Assembly: GCA_032433765.1 (NCBI GenBank)
Contig: JAVIAB010000124.1
Location: 92,126,845 to 92,190,844 of the forward strand
Source: Megaustenia siamemsis
Taxonomy: Eukaryota; Mollusca; Gastropoda; Stylommatophora; Ariophantidae
Direction of reading: 5' to 3'
DNA: 64,000 nucleotides
A program made the position numbers and the translations under genes. Under the pieces are notes generated by a model that made no database searches, was not told the DNA's origin, and worked only from the letters and a program-made list of their open reading frames with translations. Shown piece after piece: positions 32,612 to 44,900 of this stretch; positions within the stretch are counted from its first letter, which is position 1; each line of letters begins with the position of its first letter.

Positions 32612-35600
32612 AAAAAGCGAACTTGGAATGTTAGGACTCTATATCAACAAGGGAAATTGGAACATCTTATTCAAGAAGCAGAACGAATAAATATAGATAT
32701 TTTAGGCATATCAGAGACTAGATGGAAAGAATGTGGGTACATTGAAGACGAAAAATATACATTTATATACTCAGGAAACACAACAGAACATCAAAGAGGG
32801 TAGGAATACTGATAAAAAGAGAGCTACAAAAATATATAAGTACCCACGGGACATACAGTGATAGGATTATACTACTCAAGTTGAAAGCAAAACCATTCGA
32901 CATAGCAATAATACAGACATATGCACCCACTCAAGACTACACAGATGAACAAATAGAGGCATACTATGAAGACCTAAAAATAAAGTTATGAAGCAAGTGA
33001 AATCTTCAGACATCTTGATTGTAATGGGTGACATGAACGCTAAAGTAGGAAAAGGTAGATATAAGACAATTATAGGAAATCATGGTTTAGGAAAAAGAAA
33101 TGACAGAGGAGAAAGATTAATACAATTCTGTGAAGAAAACAGGCTGATAATATGTAACACCTACTTTGAGCAAGAGAAAAGGAAACTATACACATGGAAA
33201 AGCCCTGGAGATAGGAAGAGGAATCAAATAGATTACATAATGATAAAAGAAAGGTTCCGTAACAGCGTAAAGAAAGCCAAAACCTACCCAGGAGCAGATA
33301 TTAATTCTGATCACAATCCTGTAATGATTAAAATGAAAATCAAACTAAAGAGAAACAAGCAAAAATCTAATTCATCAACAAATCCTCTCGATATAACAGC
33401 TTTAAATCAAAAAGATATTAAAGATACCTATACAATACAAGTAAAGAACACATACCAGAAGCTGCTAGAGAAAGGAATTGAACAATCTATCTATTGACCT
33501 TTCGAGCCGTAACCGGCCCATAGGGCGTAGACCAAGATACACCTTCTCCTATATGAATTTTTGTTCTAGCAGTTTTCTTTTAAAGATATTTTATCAAATC
33601 TCGCCATCTGTCTCTGTTCTGTGCAAGCAGTTCTATCTCATTGAGGGAGCCGATTCCTGCTGCTCTTGCCTCTCTCATCAATGTTCTTCTCATTGTCTCC
33701 CTGGGTCTTCCTCTTTTTCTTTTACCTGTTGTTTCCCATATGAGGGCTTGCTTTGCTATTCGATTATTATCTCTTCTCATCACATGTCCAACGTATGACC
33801 ATCGACTTTTCTTTATTACTGAAGATATTAGTGGTTGATTGGCGATTTCTCTAATTTCCTCGTTTGTTTTGAATTCGTTCCATTCTATACCAAGTATTTT
33901 CCTTAGACATTTATTTTCGAATGCGTTCAACTTTGTTTCTATATCTCTTGTTGTTTTCCAGCTTTCACACGCATACGTAAGGGTTGATAGTACATTTGAT
34001 TTGAATAGCCTAAGTTTTGTGTTTGTGCTAATGAGTTTTGATTTCCACAACTTTTCAAGGCTTCTGAAAGACATTGCTGCTTTAGCCAGTCTGATTCTAA
34101 TTTCTTTGCTCGTATCCCCTTCTCGATCAATGTGACTTCCAAGATAGATGAAGTGATCGATCTCTTCTACTGGTTTGTTTTCCATGTATATTTTGTCACT
34201 TGTTGGAATTAAACTTTTCATGACTTTAGTCTTTTCATGATTGACCTCAAGCCCAATTTTGCTGGCTATTGATGATAGTTCATTTGTGTTTTCCTGCATC
34301 GTTTTTATCTGATTGCTGATGAGAACTATGTCATCAGCAAAGTCCAGGTCCTCCAAATGGTCTCCTTGTATCCATTCGATGCCTTTATTACCAGTGCAGC
34401 ATTTCTTCATTATGAAGTCCATAACAATTCCAAATAACAAGGGCGATAAAATACATCCTTGTTTAACCCCAGTTTCTATTGGGAAACATTCGCTCAGTCC
34501 TTCCTCTGTTCGAACTGCACATGTGTAACCATCATACATGTCTTTGATAATATTTATGATTTTTGATGGTAAGCCATATTGCTTCAGAATTTTCCACAAA
34601 GAATCTCTATGAATACTATCAAATGCTTTTTTGAAGTCGATGAAGTTAAGTACAAAAGGTTTTTGCTTTTCAATGTGTTCCTCCAATATAAGTCGTAGAG
34701 TGAAAATGTGGTCAAGACAGCTTCTCCCTTTTCTAAACCCAGCCTGTTCTTCACGCATTACTGTATCTATTGAATCCTTTATTCTATTTAGGATGATTTT
34801 ACAGAATAATTTTGAGGCAACTGACAAAAGTGTCACGCCTCTCCAATTGTTACAATCTCTAAGATTGCCCTTTTTTGGGATCTTAACAATGATTCCTTTT
34901 TTCCATTTATGAGGCGTCTTCTCTGTTTTCCAAATGATGTTGAACATTTTTTGGAGATGTATTAAATTATGGCTATCAATTGCCTTGAGGATCTCAGCTG
35001 TTAACTTATCCTCTCCAGCAGCCTTGTTATTGGTCATTAGCTTTAAGGTGGTTTCTATTTCACTCAAGGTGAAGTCATCTAAATTTACATCTAATTCTGC
35101 TGCTGGTGTTTCAGCTTCAAAATCTATTAAACTGTGAGGTAGTGGACGGTTAAGAATTTCTTTGAAGTGTTCCGCCCAACGGGCTTTTATGTCTGCGCTT
35201 GTTGTTAGCATTAATCCAGATTTGTCTAGAATTGGTGTTCCACTGGATGTATAGGTGTTTGTCAGCATCTTTTGTACAGTATAAAGAGTTCTGCTGTCTC
35301 CTGTAATTGCAGCTGTCTCTGCTTTCTCTGCCAAGTTGTCTATATAAGCTCTTGTATCTCTTCTTGCCGAACTTTTCACTTTGTTGTCTAATTCTTTGTA
35401 TGTTGCTTTTGCCAGAACCTTTCCAAGATCTGTCTTTACATTAGTCATGGCTCTCTTCGCTTCTCTTCTTTCTTTGATGTATTTCCATGTGGTGTCTGAG
35501 ATCCAAGCTCGTTTTTCCATTTTCTTCAGTCCAGCACTTGCTTCTGCTGCTGTCATTAGTATTTTGCTCTGTGAGTCCCACATTTCATTGATATCTAAGT

Positions 35601-38194
35601 CTATTTCACCAAGTGCTGAATAACAATTACTTAGCTCTATGTTAAACTTTTCCTTTATTGCTTCATCTTTCAGTTTATGACTATCAATTTTATGTGTAAT
35701 TGACCTCTTCTGTTGGTTTCTAAATTTTAATCTTATTTTCCCAATGCACAGGTTGTGGTCACTATTAACATCAGCACCTCTGTATGCTCTTACATCTATT
35801 AATGATGATCTGAATTGTTGTTTAATACATAGGTGGTCAATTTGATTTGATGTTCTATCATCAGGAGATATCCATGTTGTTTTGTGGATATTTTTATGTG
35901 GAAATAATGTCCCACCTATAACTAAATTTTCTATTAAACATAATTCTATTAATCTTTCTCCATTCTGACTTGTTGTATTACAGCCTTCTCTCCCCATCAC
36001 ATGTTCCACTCCTGCGTTATCTTGGGTAAGGTGTTTCCGGTTGTTTCCAAAATGGAGGAATTATTTTTCTCCGGCTTGGTATAGAACCGTTGATCAGAGG
36101 TTTAACAAGCCGCTATCGTAAAAACGATGTTGTTAATGAAACGTAGGGAGACTTCAACGCCAAAGTAGGACAAGATAACAAGACAACAAGAATTGAACAA
36201 TACAGAAGAGAAAATCCTGATGAAAAAGTAACAACCAAATGGCAATGCATAAAGAAAAGCATACAAAAAGCATGCGACACCTTACCCAAAAGAGAAAAGA
36301 ACAAAAAACAAAAATGGATAACTAACACCATCTTAGAAAAAATGGAAGAAAGGAGACAAGCGAAGAACACTGCCCAATACAATAAAATAGATAATGAGAT
36401 ACGCAAAATGTGCAAAAAGGCAAAAGAAGACTGGCTCAGCCAAAAAATGTATAGAAATAGAAACTATGGAAAGCAAACAAGACCTAAGAGGAATGCACAC
36501 AGAAATAAAGAGAATGACTAATAAAAATAAAAAAGCCACAGAAGGTGGATGCATTGCAGACAAAAAAGGAAAAATGCTAACAGACAATAAGGATATCATA
36601 GATAGATGGCAGGAATATATAACAGAACTATTTCATGACCAAAGGGACAAGAAACCAGTTATAAAATGTACATCAGGCTATAAAATCTTAAAATCTGAGG
36701 TGAAAAAAGCTATACAAACAATGAAAAGGGGAAAAGCAGCAGGACCTGAAAGCATACAGATAGAGATGATACAGGCACTTGAAGATTTTGGCATTGAAGT
36801 GATTACAGATATATGCAACGACATATACCACACATGATACATACCAAATGAACTAAAAACATCAACTTTCATTGCATTGCCTAAAAAGAATGGTGCAGTT
36901 GAATGCAGTGACTTTAGAACAATAAGCCTAATGAGCCATGTTACAAAAATCTTGCTAAAAGTTATACAAGGAAGGATTCAGAATAAAATCAATACTGAAT
37001 TAGATGAGCAGCAATTTGGATTTAGGAAAAATAGCGGGACAACAGAAGCCATAATCTGCATGAGAACATTAATAGAAAAATACACAGAAGTAAACAAACC
37101 AATATATGCCTGCTTCATAGACTACATCAAAGCTTTTGATAGAGTACACCACAAACAACTTATAGAATGCCTAAAAGAGATACATCTAGATGACATGGAT
37201 ATACGACTAATATGCAATCTATACTGGGAGCAAACAGCAATAATAAAATATAACAAAGAGTTCTCTACACCCATTGATATAAAAAGAGGAGTAAGACAAG
37301 GATACATCCTATCACCAAGATTGTTCCATCTATACACTGAGCAAATCTTTAAAAACATCATAGAGATGCCAGGCCTACAAATTAATGGAAAGATAATCAA
37401 TAACCTAAGATATGCTGACGATACTGTTCTACTAGCAGAAAATCCTAAAGACCTACAATAATTACTTAATGAAATAAACACGACAAGCAAAAAATATGGA
37501 TTAGATATGAATATCAAAAAGACTAAAACTATGATCATAAACAAAGAAAATACTCAAAATCCACAAGTGGATATCAAATTGAAGGAATAGACCTTGAGAC
37601 AGTTCAGAACTATAACTACCTTGGGCATACTATAACCAGTGATGGAAAATGTACAACTGAAATAAACAAAAGAATAGGAATGGCAAAAAGTAATTTTAAT
37701 GTCATGAAGGACATACTAACATCAAAACAAATAACACCAGAGCTAAAACTAAGAATAGCAAAATGTTACATCTTCTCAATATTCCTATATGGTGCTGAAA
37801 CATGGACATTAGACAAGAAAACAGAACAGAGAATTGAAGCCTTTGAAATGTGGATATATAGAAGAATAGGTAGAGTTGGATGGAAGGAAAAGAAAACAAA
37901 CGATGAAGTCTTAAAACAAATAAAAATGAAAAGAGAACTTCTCAACACAATTAGAACAAGACAAATGCGATTCTTGGGCCATGTTAAAAGACACAACAGC
38001 CTACTGAAAGTAATCCTGGAGGGGAAAATACAAGGTAAAAGAGGCAGAGGCAGACCAAGATTAACATGGACGAGTAACATCAAAAGATGGACAAATCAAC
38101 CGATGACAACCTGCACCATCAAAGCAAGAGATAGAGCAGAATGGCGCTCCATGGTAGCCAACCTTCGTTGCGGAGACGGCACTCAATGATGATG
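32612..38194 (+). mobile_element. RTE-like LINE, family F, near full length, split by a minus-strand LINE
   Basis: An APE endonuclease reads from RTWNVRTL and GISETRW, through GDMNAKVG, to GADINSDHNPV (32612-33486). After the insertion it resumes at 36202 with the linker, RT fingers (CFIDYIKAFDRV), YADDTVLLAE at 37408-37440, the thumb and GKRGRGRPR near the end. The 3' end is CAATGATGATG. AAATGTT at 32605-32611 and 38195-38201 is its TSD. Internal stops (for example 36836) and A-run frameshifts inactivate it. Removing the insertion leaves about 2.9 kb. Confidence 0.85.
33487..36189 (-). mobile_element. RTE-like LINE nested in LINE F, 809-aa open frame
   Basis: Minus-strand frame 36009-33580 is open for 809 codons: C-terminal endonuclease (GADVNSDHN), linker, RT fingers (NFIDFKKAFDSI), GVKQGCILSPLLF, FADDIVLIS active site, thumb, and a GKRKRGRPRETMRR tail. 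There is no RNase H. It is the best-preserved LINE here and likely the youngest. The N-terminal endonuclease is lost; a short piece of it appears inverted at the 5' end. GAATTGAACAAT flanks it (33475-33486, 36190-36201). Confidence 0.9.
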
Positions 38195-38201
38195 AAATGT
38201 T

Positions 38202-38418
38202 ATTTAGAGCCTATTTTAACATATGGTTGTGAATCACGGCCCCTAGGACAACAAACAATAAAATCAAATCACTGGAGGCTGTAGAACTATGGTTTTTACA
38301 GAAAATTGTTGAGAATACCATGCATAGCAAAGAAGAGTAATGAAAACGTTTTGAAAGAGGCCAAAGCAAAACGAGAGCTAATTTCCTATTATTTACTGGT
38401 CATGCAATAAGAAGGGAA
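38202..38418 (+). mobile_element. LINE fragment, family B, right part
   Basis: Aligns with 17483-17700 of the family B copy (GAGAATACCATG; AGAGCTAATTTCC). Multiple frame breaks. Confidence 0.65.
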
Positions 38419-38427
38419 CTCTACTGT

Positions 38428-38935
38428 CTTTTAGCTCCCTGTGGAGCATATTTCTTCAACAATTAGCACTTTCCAAGTCGTTCTGTTTTTTGCCATTCTT
38501 TTAAGATCATTCCATGTCTTCCCCATCATCTTCATCTCTGCTTCCATCTGTCTTCTCCAAGAATTCCTTGGTCTTCCGCTTTGTCTTTTCCCCTGGGGAT
38601 TCCAAAAAAGGGCCTGTTGTGTAATACTCTCAATTGGCTTCCGTAGTGTGTGTCCTATCCAGCGCCATCGTCTTCGCTGTATCTCTTTATCCACTGGTAT
38701 TTGACTGCTATATTTCCATAATTCTATGTTAGTAATTTTGTCCTGCCATTTCCATCCTTTTATTCTGCGTAAGCATCCATTAATGAAATTTTGTATCTTT
38801 GTGATTGTCAGTTTTGGTGTTCTGCACGTTTCACAGCCATATAATAGGACCGACTTAACATTTGAGTTGACAATTTTTATTTTGGTATTTAACCTAATTT
38901 CTTTGGATTTCCATATGTTTCCCAGTGAAAACATA
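38428..38935 (-). mobile_element. RTE-like LINE 3' fragment, family C
   Basis: A 167-aa open frame (38934-38431) covers the region after RT: LLYGCET, RRWRWIGHTLRKP, GKRQSGRPRNSWRR. Truncated at 5'. Confidence 0.75.
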
Positions 38936-38967
38936 ATTTACATGTCATAAAATTAAAGTGGTAACAT

Positions 38968-40930
38968 GTTGGCAAGATAAATCTATTTAGATAGATTTGT
39001 GTGGATCGACATGGAGAAGGCTTTTCATAGAGTATGGCGATAGTGTTTAAAGAACAAGCTTTTTAGACTTGGCATCCAGGATCGTTTATTCAATTAGGTC
39101 TCTCAATACCTTCAGGATAGAACGGCCAGAGTACAAGTTCAAGGTCAACTAAGTAAGAAGGTCACAATCGAACAAGGTGTCCCACAAGGCGGATTCTTGT
39201 CCCCAACGCTCTTTTTAATTTTCACAAATGACATCGTAATGGACATTCCACCCAGAAAACACTCAACAATATACGCAGATGATCAGGAGTTATGGGCTCG
39301 CGAGGACAGTATGTCAGTGGATGGTTCCAGGATGCAAGATGCATTGGGCGAACTTGAAAAATGGACGAACACCAGGTTCTTACCAATTAACGAAAAAAAA
39401 ACTACATATTCAATTCTCAGCCTATCAAGAAACTAAACTCTCTGCAAACTTGAAGATAAAAGACCATACACTCCCTATTGACCAAAACCCAACATATCTT
39501 GGCATCACCATGAATCGCATAACGACTTGGAAAAGTCAGATAGACAGAGCAAGAATAAAAGCCAGAAACCGAACTAATACTATGAAGAAATTGGCAGGAA
39601 CGGACTGGGGAGCAAGTAGAAATATCTTGAAAAGACTATACGTAGGAAGGGTCAGACCAGTCCTAGAGTATGGAGTCACAGCCTGGGCTGTGGCTTCCAA
39701 ATCACACCTTAACAAAATTAACAGAACACAGAACCAAGCTGCCTGTATCATCACTGGTGCTATGAAATCTACACCTATCAAGACTCTAGAAACAGTAACA
39801 GGTTTACAACCCTGAGATGACAGACGGGTCACTAAAGTATTGCAACAAGCGGAGAAATATAGAAGGCTCCTTAGCCACCCCATGCACCAAAGAATAACTG
39901 GTTTGGGAATTGTACGCCTAAAGAGGAGCAACTTCGCAGCAATCGCCAATGAACAAACTACTGGAGACCCAGTACTTTCCCCAAAAATACCGAAACCCTT
40001 GGGCCCATCTGATATGTCTCCTCATGGGAAACATAAAACACCAGAACTTAAGGAAAAATATAACAGGAATCATGAAAAAGGCACCCAATCAGACACAGAA
40101 AGAAAACACGTAGCAGAAAAGTACATACACGATACCTACCCACAGGACTCTTGGTCCCACATATACACAGATGGTTCTGCTACAAATGCAACCAGAAATG
40201 AAGGGGTAGTGTGTTCTTGACGCTGAATAATCAGGACGAGATCACCAAGTCAAAAGCTACTGGGAAATTCCTAAACAACTTTAAAGCAGAAACTGAGGCC
40301 ATAAGAGATGCTGCAACACTGGCTACTCAACACAAACATAACATGACCAATAAATTGGTGATTCTGACTGATGCACTGTCAGTACTATCAGCTCTAAAAT
40401 TCCCCAAGAACAATGAACTAGATGACTTGAGAACAACCCTGCACCAACTATACAACAACTTCCAGAGAGTAGTCATTCAGTGGATACCATCACACTGTAA
40501 TATACACGGGAACGAACGCGCAGACAAATTAGCTAAAGTGGGAGGGAGATTACCACAAGAGAACCATCCGCTCAGTTATGATGAAGCCAACTCCATCCTC
40601 AAAGGTTAGTATTATGAAAAATGGAAACGAAAACACCCAAAGCATAACGAGAGGGACGGATACCATCAACTATCAAGGAGGGATCAAGTCGTCATACTTC
40701 GCCTACGCACTGCCACAATAGAATGAGAAATCACATGTTCACCAAATTCAAAATAGGCACAACCAGCCTATGCCACTGCACACTGGATAATATGACTACA
40801 AAACATGTTCTACAGGATTGCCCCCAAGAAGATAGAAGACTAATCAACCAACCCAGAACTGGAGTCAGTCACTGAACACTGTGAGATTTGCTGAGGAGCG
40901 GATCTGAGCACCTATGGACTGGTTCGGAGT
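38968..40930 (+). mobile_element. I/Nimb-like LINE remnant with RT and RNase H
   Basis: Decayed RT (GVPQGGFLSPTLF; YADDQELWA) is followed by a C-terminal region and an RNase H domain whose four acidic residues are all visible: YTDGSA near 40170, KAETEAI near 40288, ILTDALS near 40370, NERADKLA near 40520. Several stops and a frameshift near 40210. RNase H after RT separates it from the RTE-like elements. Confidence 0.8.
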
Positions 40931-41751
40931 GCAATGATGATGACCCGATAAAAAACCTCAATAACTCGATAACTCAATCTATTTAGAAACAAAGCGCAAA
41001 CGTAGATTTATAAACAGCCACTTATCTAGAGACATAATAATACATAGTTAACCAAACAAAATATTGTACGCCAATTTGTATCACATGTACCCGGGATAAA
41101 ATTACGACGTTCAATGAAGAGTTATCAATACACTGCATCATAGTAACTTTCATTCCGTATATTTATTTTTAATATGTAAAAATTATGTGACGCTGTATCA
41201 ATTATACGTTTTATTCTGTAAAGTACGTGGCATATTATTAATAGTTCTTCATTGCAATTTAACAAAGCAAGAATTACGAAATACAAAAATATTTAGTTGA
41301 ATTACAGCTGTATAATAAAATATAACGATATTTACGTATATCTACGACTTATTATATATAGCCACTGGAAATTAATGCAATTCTGAAGAAATTATTGTTT
41401 TCAAATTATAATGGACAGTGGATTTTCTCCCTCGGTACAAGTTTAAAAACTGGAAAAATAGAAACGTAAATGCTATTGTTATATATGTTTGGAAGAAAAG
41501 TAAGGAACAATTATTTTACAATTTTTCTGCATGAAAAAACACGACAGTGTTTCATAAATAGTATTTTTTAATCAATAGCGTGATTTAAGAGAAACCTTTT
41601 TATTAAAATATATTTATCTCGTTCTAATTGATTGTCGTTTGGTTAACACAGGGCTGAAAATAAAGTTCGCAAGAGACACACAGTCTTTGTCCATAAAATA
41701 TTGTTACATGTCATAAGCTGATTATCATCCGTTTGAAATCGTCCGAGAATA
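40931..41751. other. 5' flank of gene 3, no gene seen
   Basis: AT-rich. The HSE-like block shared by genes 1, 2 and 4 was not found here. Confidence 0.4.
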
Positions 41752-41926
41752 ATGTCATACGAAGAAGTCGCTGATGTTACTTTTAAAGTCTCTGTGATTT
41801 ATTTATATCTTATATACGGCGTGATATGTCAGATAATCAACATCTTTGGCGTTGCCACTAATATTATCAACATCATCTGCTTTTCCACAGAAGGATTTGA
41901 TGATGTTGTGAACATCAGTCTATTAG
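41752..41926 (+). CDS. Gene 3 exon 1 (TM1)
   Basis: This 175-nt exon starts MSYEEVADV and ends in CTATTAG with a GTGCAATA donor. The TM1 core IINIFGVATNIINIICF matches gene 2 exactly. Confidence 0.86.
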
Positions 41927-44900
41927 GTGCAATAATACATGAGATATACAAACAATTATCTGTATGTAAAGTGTATTATTTAATTAATATTGTTGACTTA
42001 ACTTTGCTTAATTTCCTTGTTAGCCGTGAGCTATGAGCTCTTTACAGCTTAATGCCTCTTGCATGAAGGCGCAGGTCCTTCTCAGTTGTACAGCTGCAGA
42101 GTACAGTGTGTTATTGATGGACGGAGGTAGTGGGAGTAACATGCTCCGTCGGTTTTGTAAATGGGGACAGTGTAGTAGCAGGTGATCTACTGTCTCAGAT
42201 TGAATTATTATTGTTAATGTATTCTTCTTTTTTCCCGACAAGTTCGACAATACACTCAAAAGAAGAAAATAAGTTTCCTTCCTTTTGCCTTGTTTGTGGT
42301 CCAGCTATTCTGCCTCCCATACCCTGCCTCCAATGTTCTACCCCATCTTGTTCTTGATTTCCTTCCATTCTCGTCTTTTCAGTGGAAAAATCATACTTTA
42401 TTACTTACCTTTGCGGTACTTGTGGGTGATACACTTTGGGGAATGTGTACAACCTGCATACCATGACTAGCGATGCAATTCCTGGTGGACGGTGAACATA
42501 CTTGTTTCCCAAGCAGTAACCAACACTTTATTATTTTGTCCAGGAGATGTCCAGTATGAATTGCAGAAAGCGGATGAGAAAAGCGTTGTATTTTTTTTTC
42601 TTCGGCAGTTGTATAAAGCCAAAATATAAGGAAAGAGAGATCGCAGACGATAAAGAGAGAAAATACTAGTTAGCTTGGTGTCATGGCATGGAAAACAGTC
42701 AACAACAGAACTGATACGATACACTGTAGATAGAAGATTGTGGAAGGTCATGATCGCCTACGCCAGTCGGTACGGCACATGATGATGATGTATATATTGG
42801 TATTTTTATCAGTAGAACCGGGGATGATTACTCGGTAATGGTGCATCTAAGATAGTTTAATTTTGTTTGGAAACCTCACTTTGTTACCGCTTATGATAAT
42901 ATTTGCAGGTTCTACACCTTGACTAATGACTTTTTAAAGTTGATGGTAAGTTGTAACATCATGTAGTGTAGATCAGATGGATCTTGAATAGTTTGTGTAT
43001 TCATGTAGACATCACTTGCTTATTTGATTTGTTTATAATTAGTTTCTTAGGATTCAAGTTCTCTCCTTTTAAACTGGACACAATTGACATTTCTGGTAAG
43101 ATCTAGAGTAAAAATAGACACCTTCTGTTGATATGCAGGGGGCGTATTTTAAGATGATCGCAAAGAAGATATCAAAGTGTTAGAGCCAAGACACAGTCTT
43201 ATTTCGATTCCGTAGTTGATGGAAAACTAGCTTTAAATAATTTAGCATCGTGCTGTACTACACCTCTAATACGCTCATGAACATATCTAATCATGTGTAC
43301 TTGGTTTGACAGGCAGTCAATTATCAACATCATTTTGTGAAGCCCATCTTTAAACAGTCATAAGTTCATATCAGGTCGGTTAACACAATGGAGAGTGAAC
43401 AGTTTTGTTTTTTATATTTTGTCTTGCAGTTATCTCAAATAAAAAAAAATCATACCTACATGTTACCTGCTGTTCCAGAAATCAAATTGTAACACTTAGT
43501 AAACTATATCACATAGTTTATTCTATGATACGATAACGCACGGCCGCGCAGTCGTTCCATTAGTTCCGTACATATACAAATAATGCAAAGCTCATTAACA
43601 TTTGCCGCTAATTTTTAATTGACAAACGACGATTATTTTGGTCATCGCATACATTTTCGTCAAAATTTGTGTGGGTCGGTTTTATCGAAACAAAATAAAC
43701 ACCCATCCCACACATTTGACGCCCCTTCTCCAGTTTAAAAATAATATCCAAACAACTTATAGAAATTAATTACTCTTGATGGTTATTTATGAAAAGTCAT
43801 TAAAATCTCAAAATTAAACATGGAGAAAACGAATTTCAATTGAAAAAAATGGCGTCCATACCTCGCCAACCCAGCCAGCCTTTTATAGACTATTCAGAAT
43901 AAATATTGTACACAATTTTCCAACAAAAATCCGAAGGAATGTTCTCCAGTATTTGTCACAGTAGCTATCGCTATAGTAACCCTGATAATGGGAAGCTACT
44001 ATAAAATGAATAGGTGACTTCCTCTTCTTCTTCTACCTTTTTAGCTCCCAGTGGAGCATAGGTCTTCAACAAACACTTTCCAAGTCGTTCCGTTTTTTGC
44101 CATGCTTTTAAGATCATTCCATGTCTTCCCCATCATCTTCATCTCTGCTTCTATCTGTATTCTCCAAGAATTCCTTAGTCTCCCTCTTTGTCTTTTCCCC
44201 TGGGGATCCCAGGGAAAAGGTGACTAGTCTAGAAAAAAATACTAGGAATAGCACTGATTAGACAGGCAACAACAGTGAGCATCAACTTCTTGCTGATTGA
44301 AAGTCCCGCTTATAACTTGGAAGTCCTTTGCAGAGTATAAAGTCAGTGGAAGGGAAACAGCGAATCGTTGGAATGAAGATCACGTGATTACTGCCCCTCT
44401 TCTTGGCCCTGGAACTGAACAATTAAGTTGTTATACAACCTCAACATCTTTATTGAAATAAAACTACCAAACTAGGAAAATATGAATCGCTCATAAATTA
44501 ATGTTTTTTTTTCAGTATTATCATTATCTGACCTTGGCAGCCTCGTATCCATGATATGGTCATCGATATGTCTAACTCCAGCAATGCTGGCGGCTGATTT
44601 GCCATTTGATCCAGCAGAAACTTGCTACCTGACATCAGCAATGATGCACTTTTCGTTTACAAGAATTAGCTGTTGCATCACGGCCATGATTACCATAGAG
44701 AGATGCTTGTGTATAACCGCTCCTTTACAGGTTGGAACATTGCATCATTTTACTTTGTAGCATTGTTTTATTTCACTTTCTTTTAAATTCATTTCATTGG
44801 TTTTTCTATCTGAGTATTTGTATTTATTTGAAATATATTTATCTTTTCGATGTTTATATTCTATACTTTTGATTGCCAATTTACCAAAATGAAAAACTGA

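Noticed and set aside
33839..34135. Plus-strand frames within 33500-35700
   Set aside because: Shadows of the 809-codon minus-strand LINE frame.
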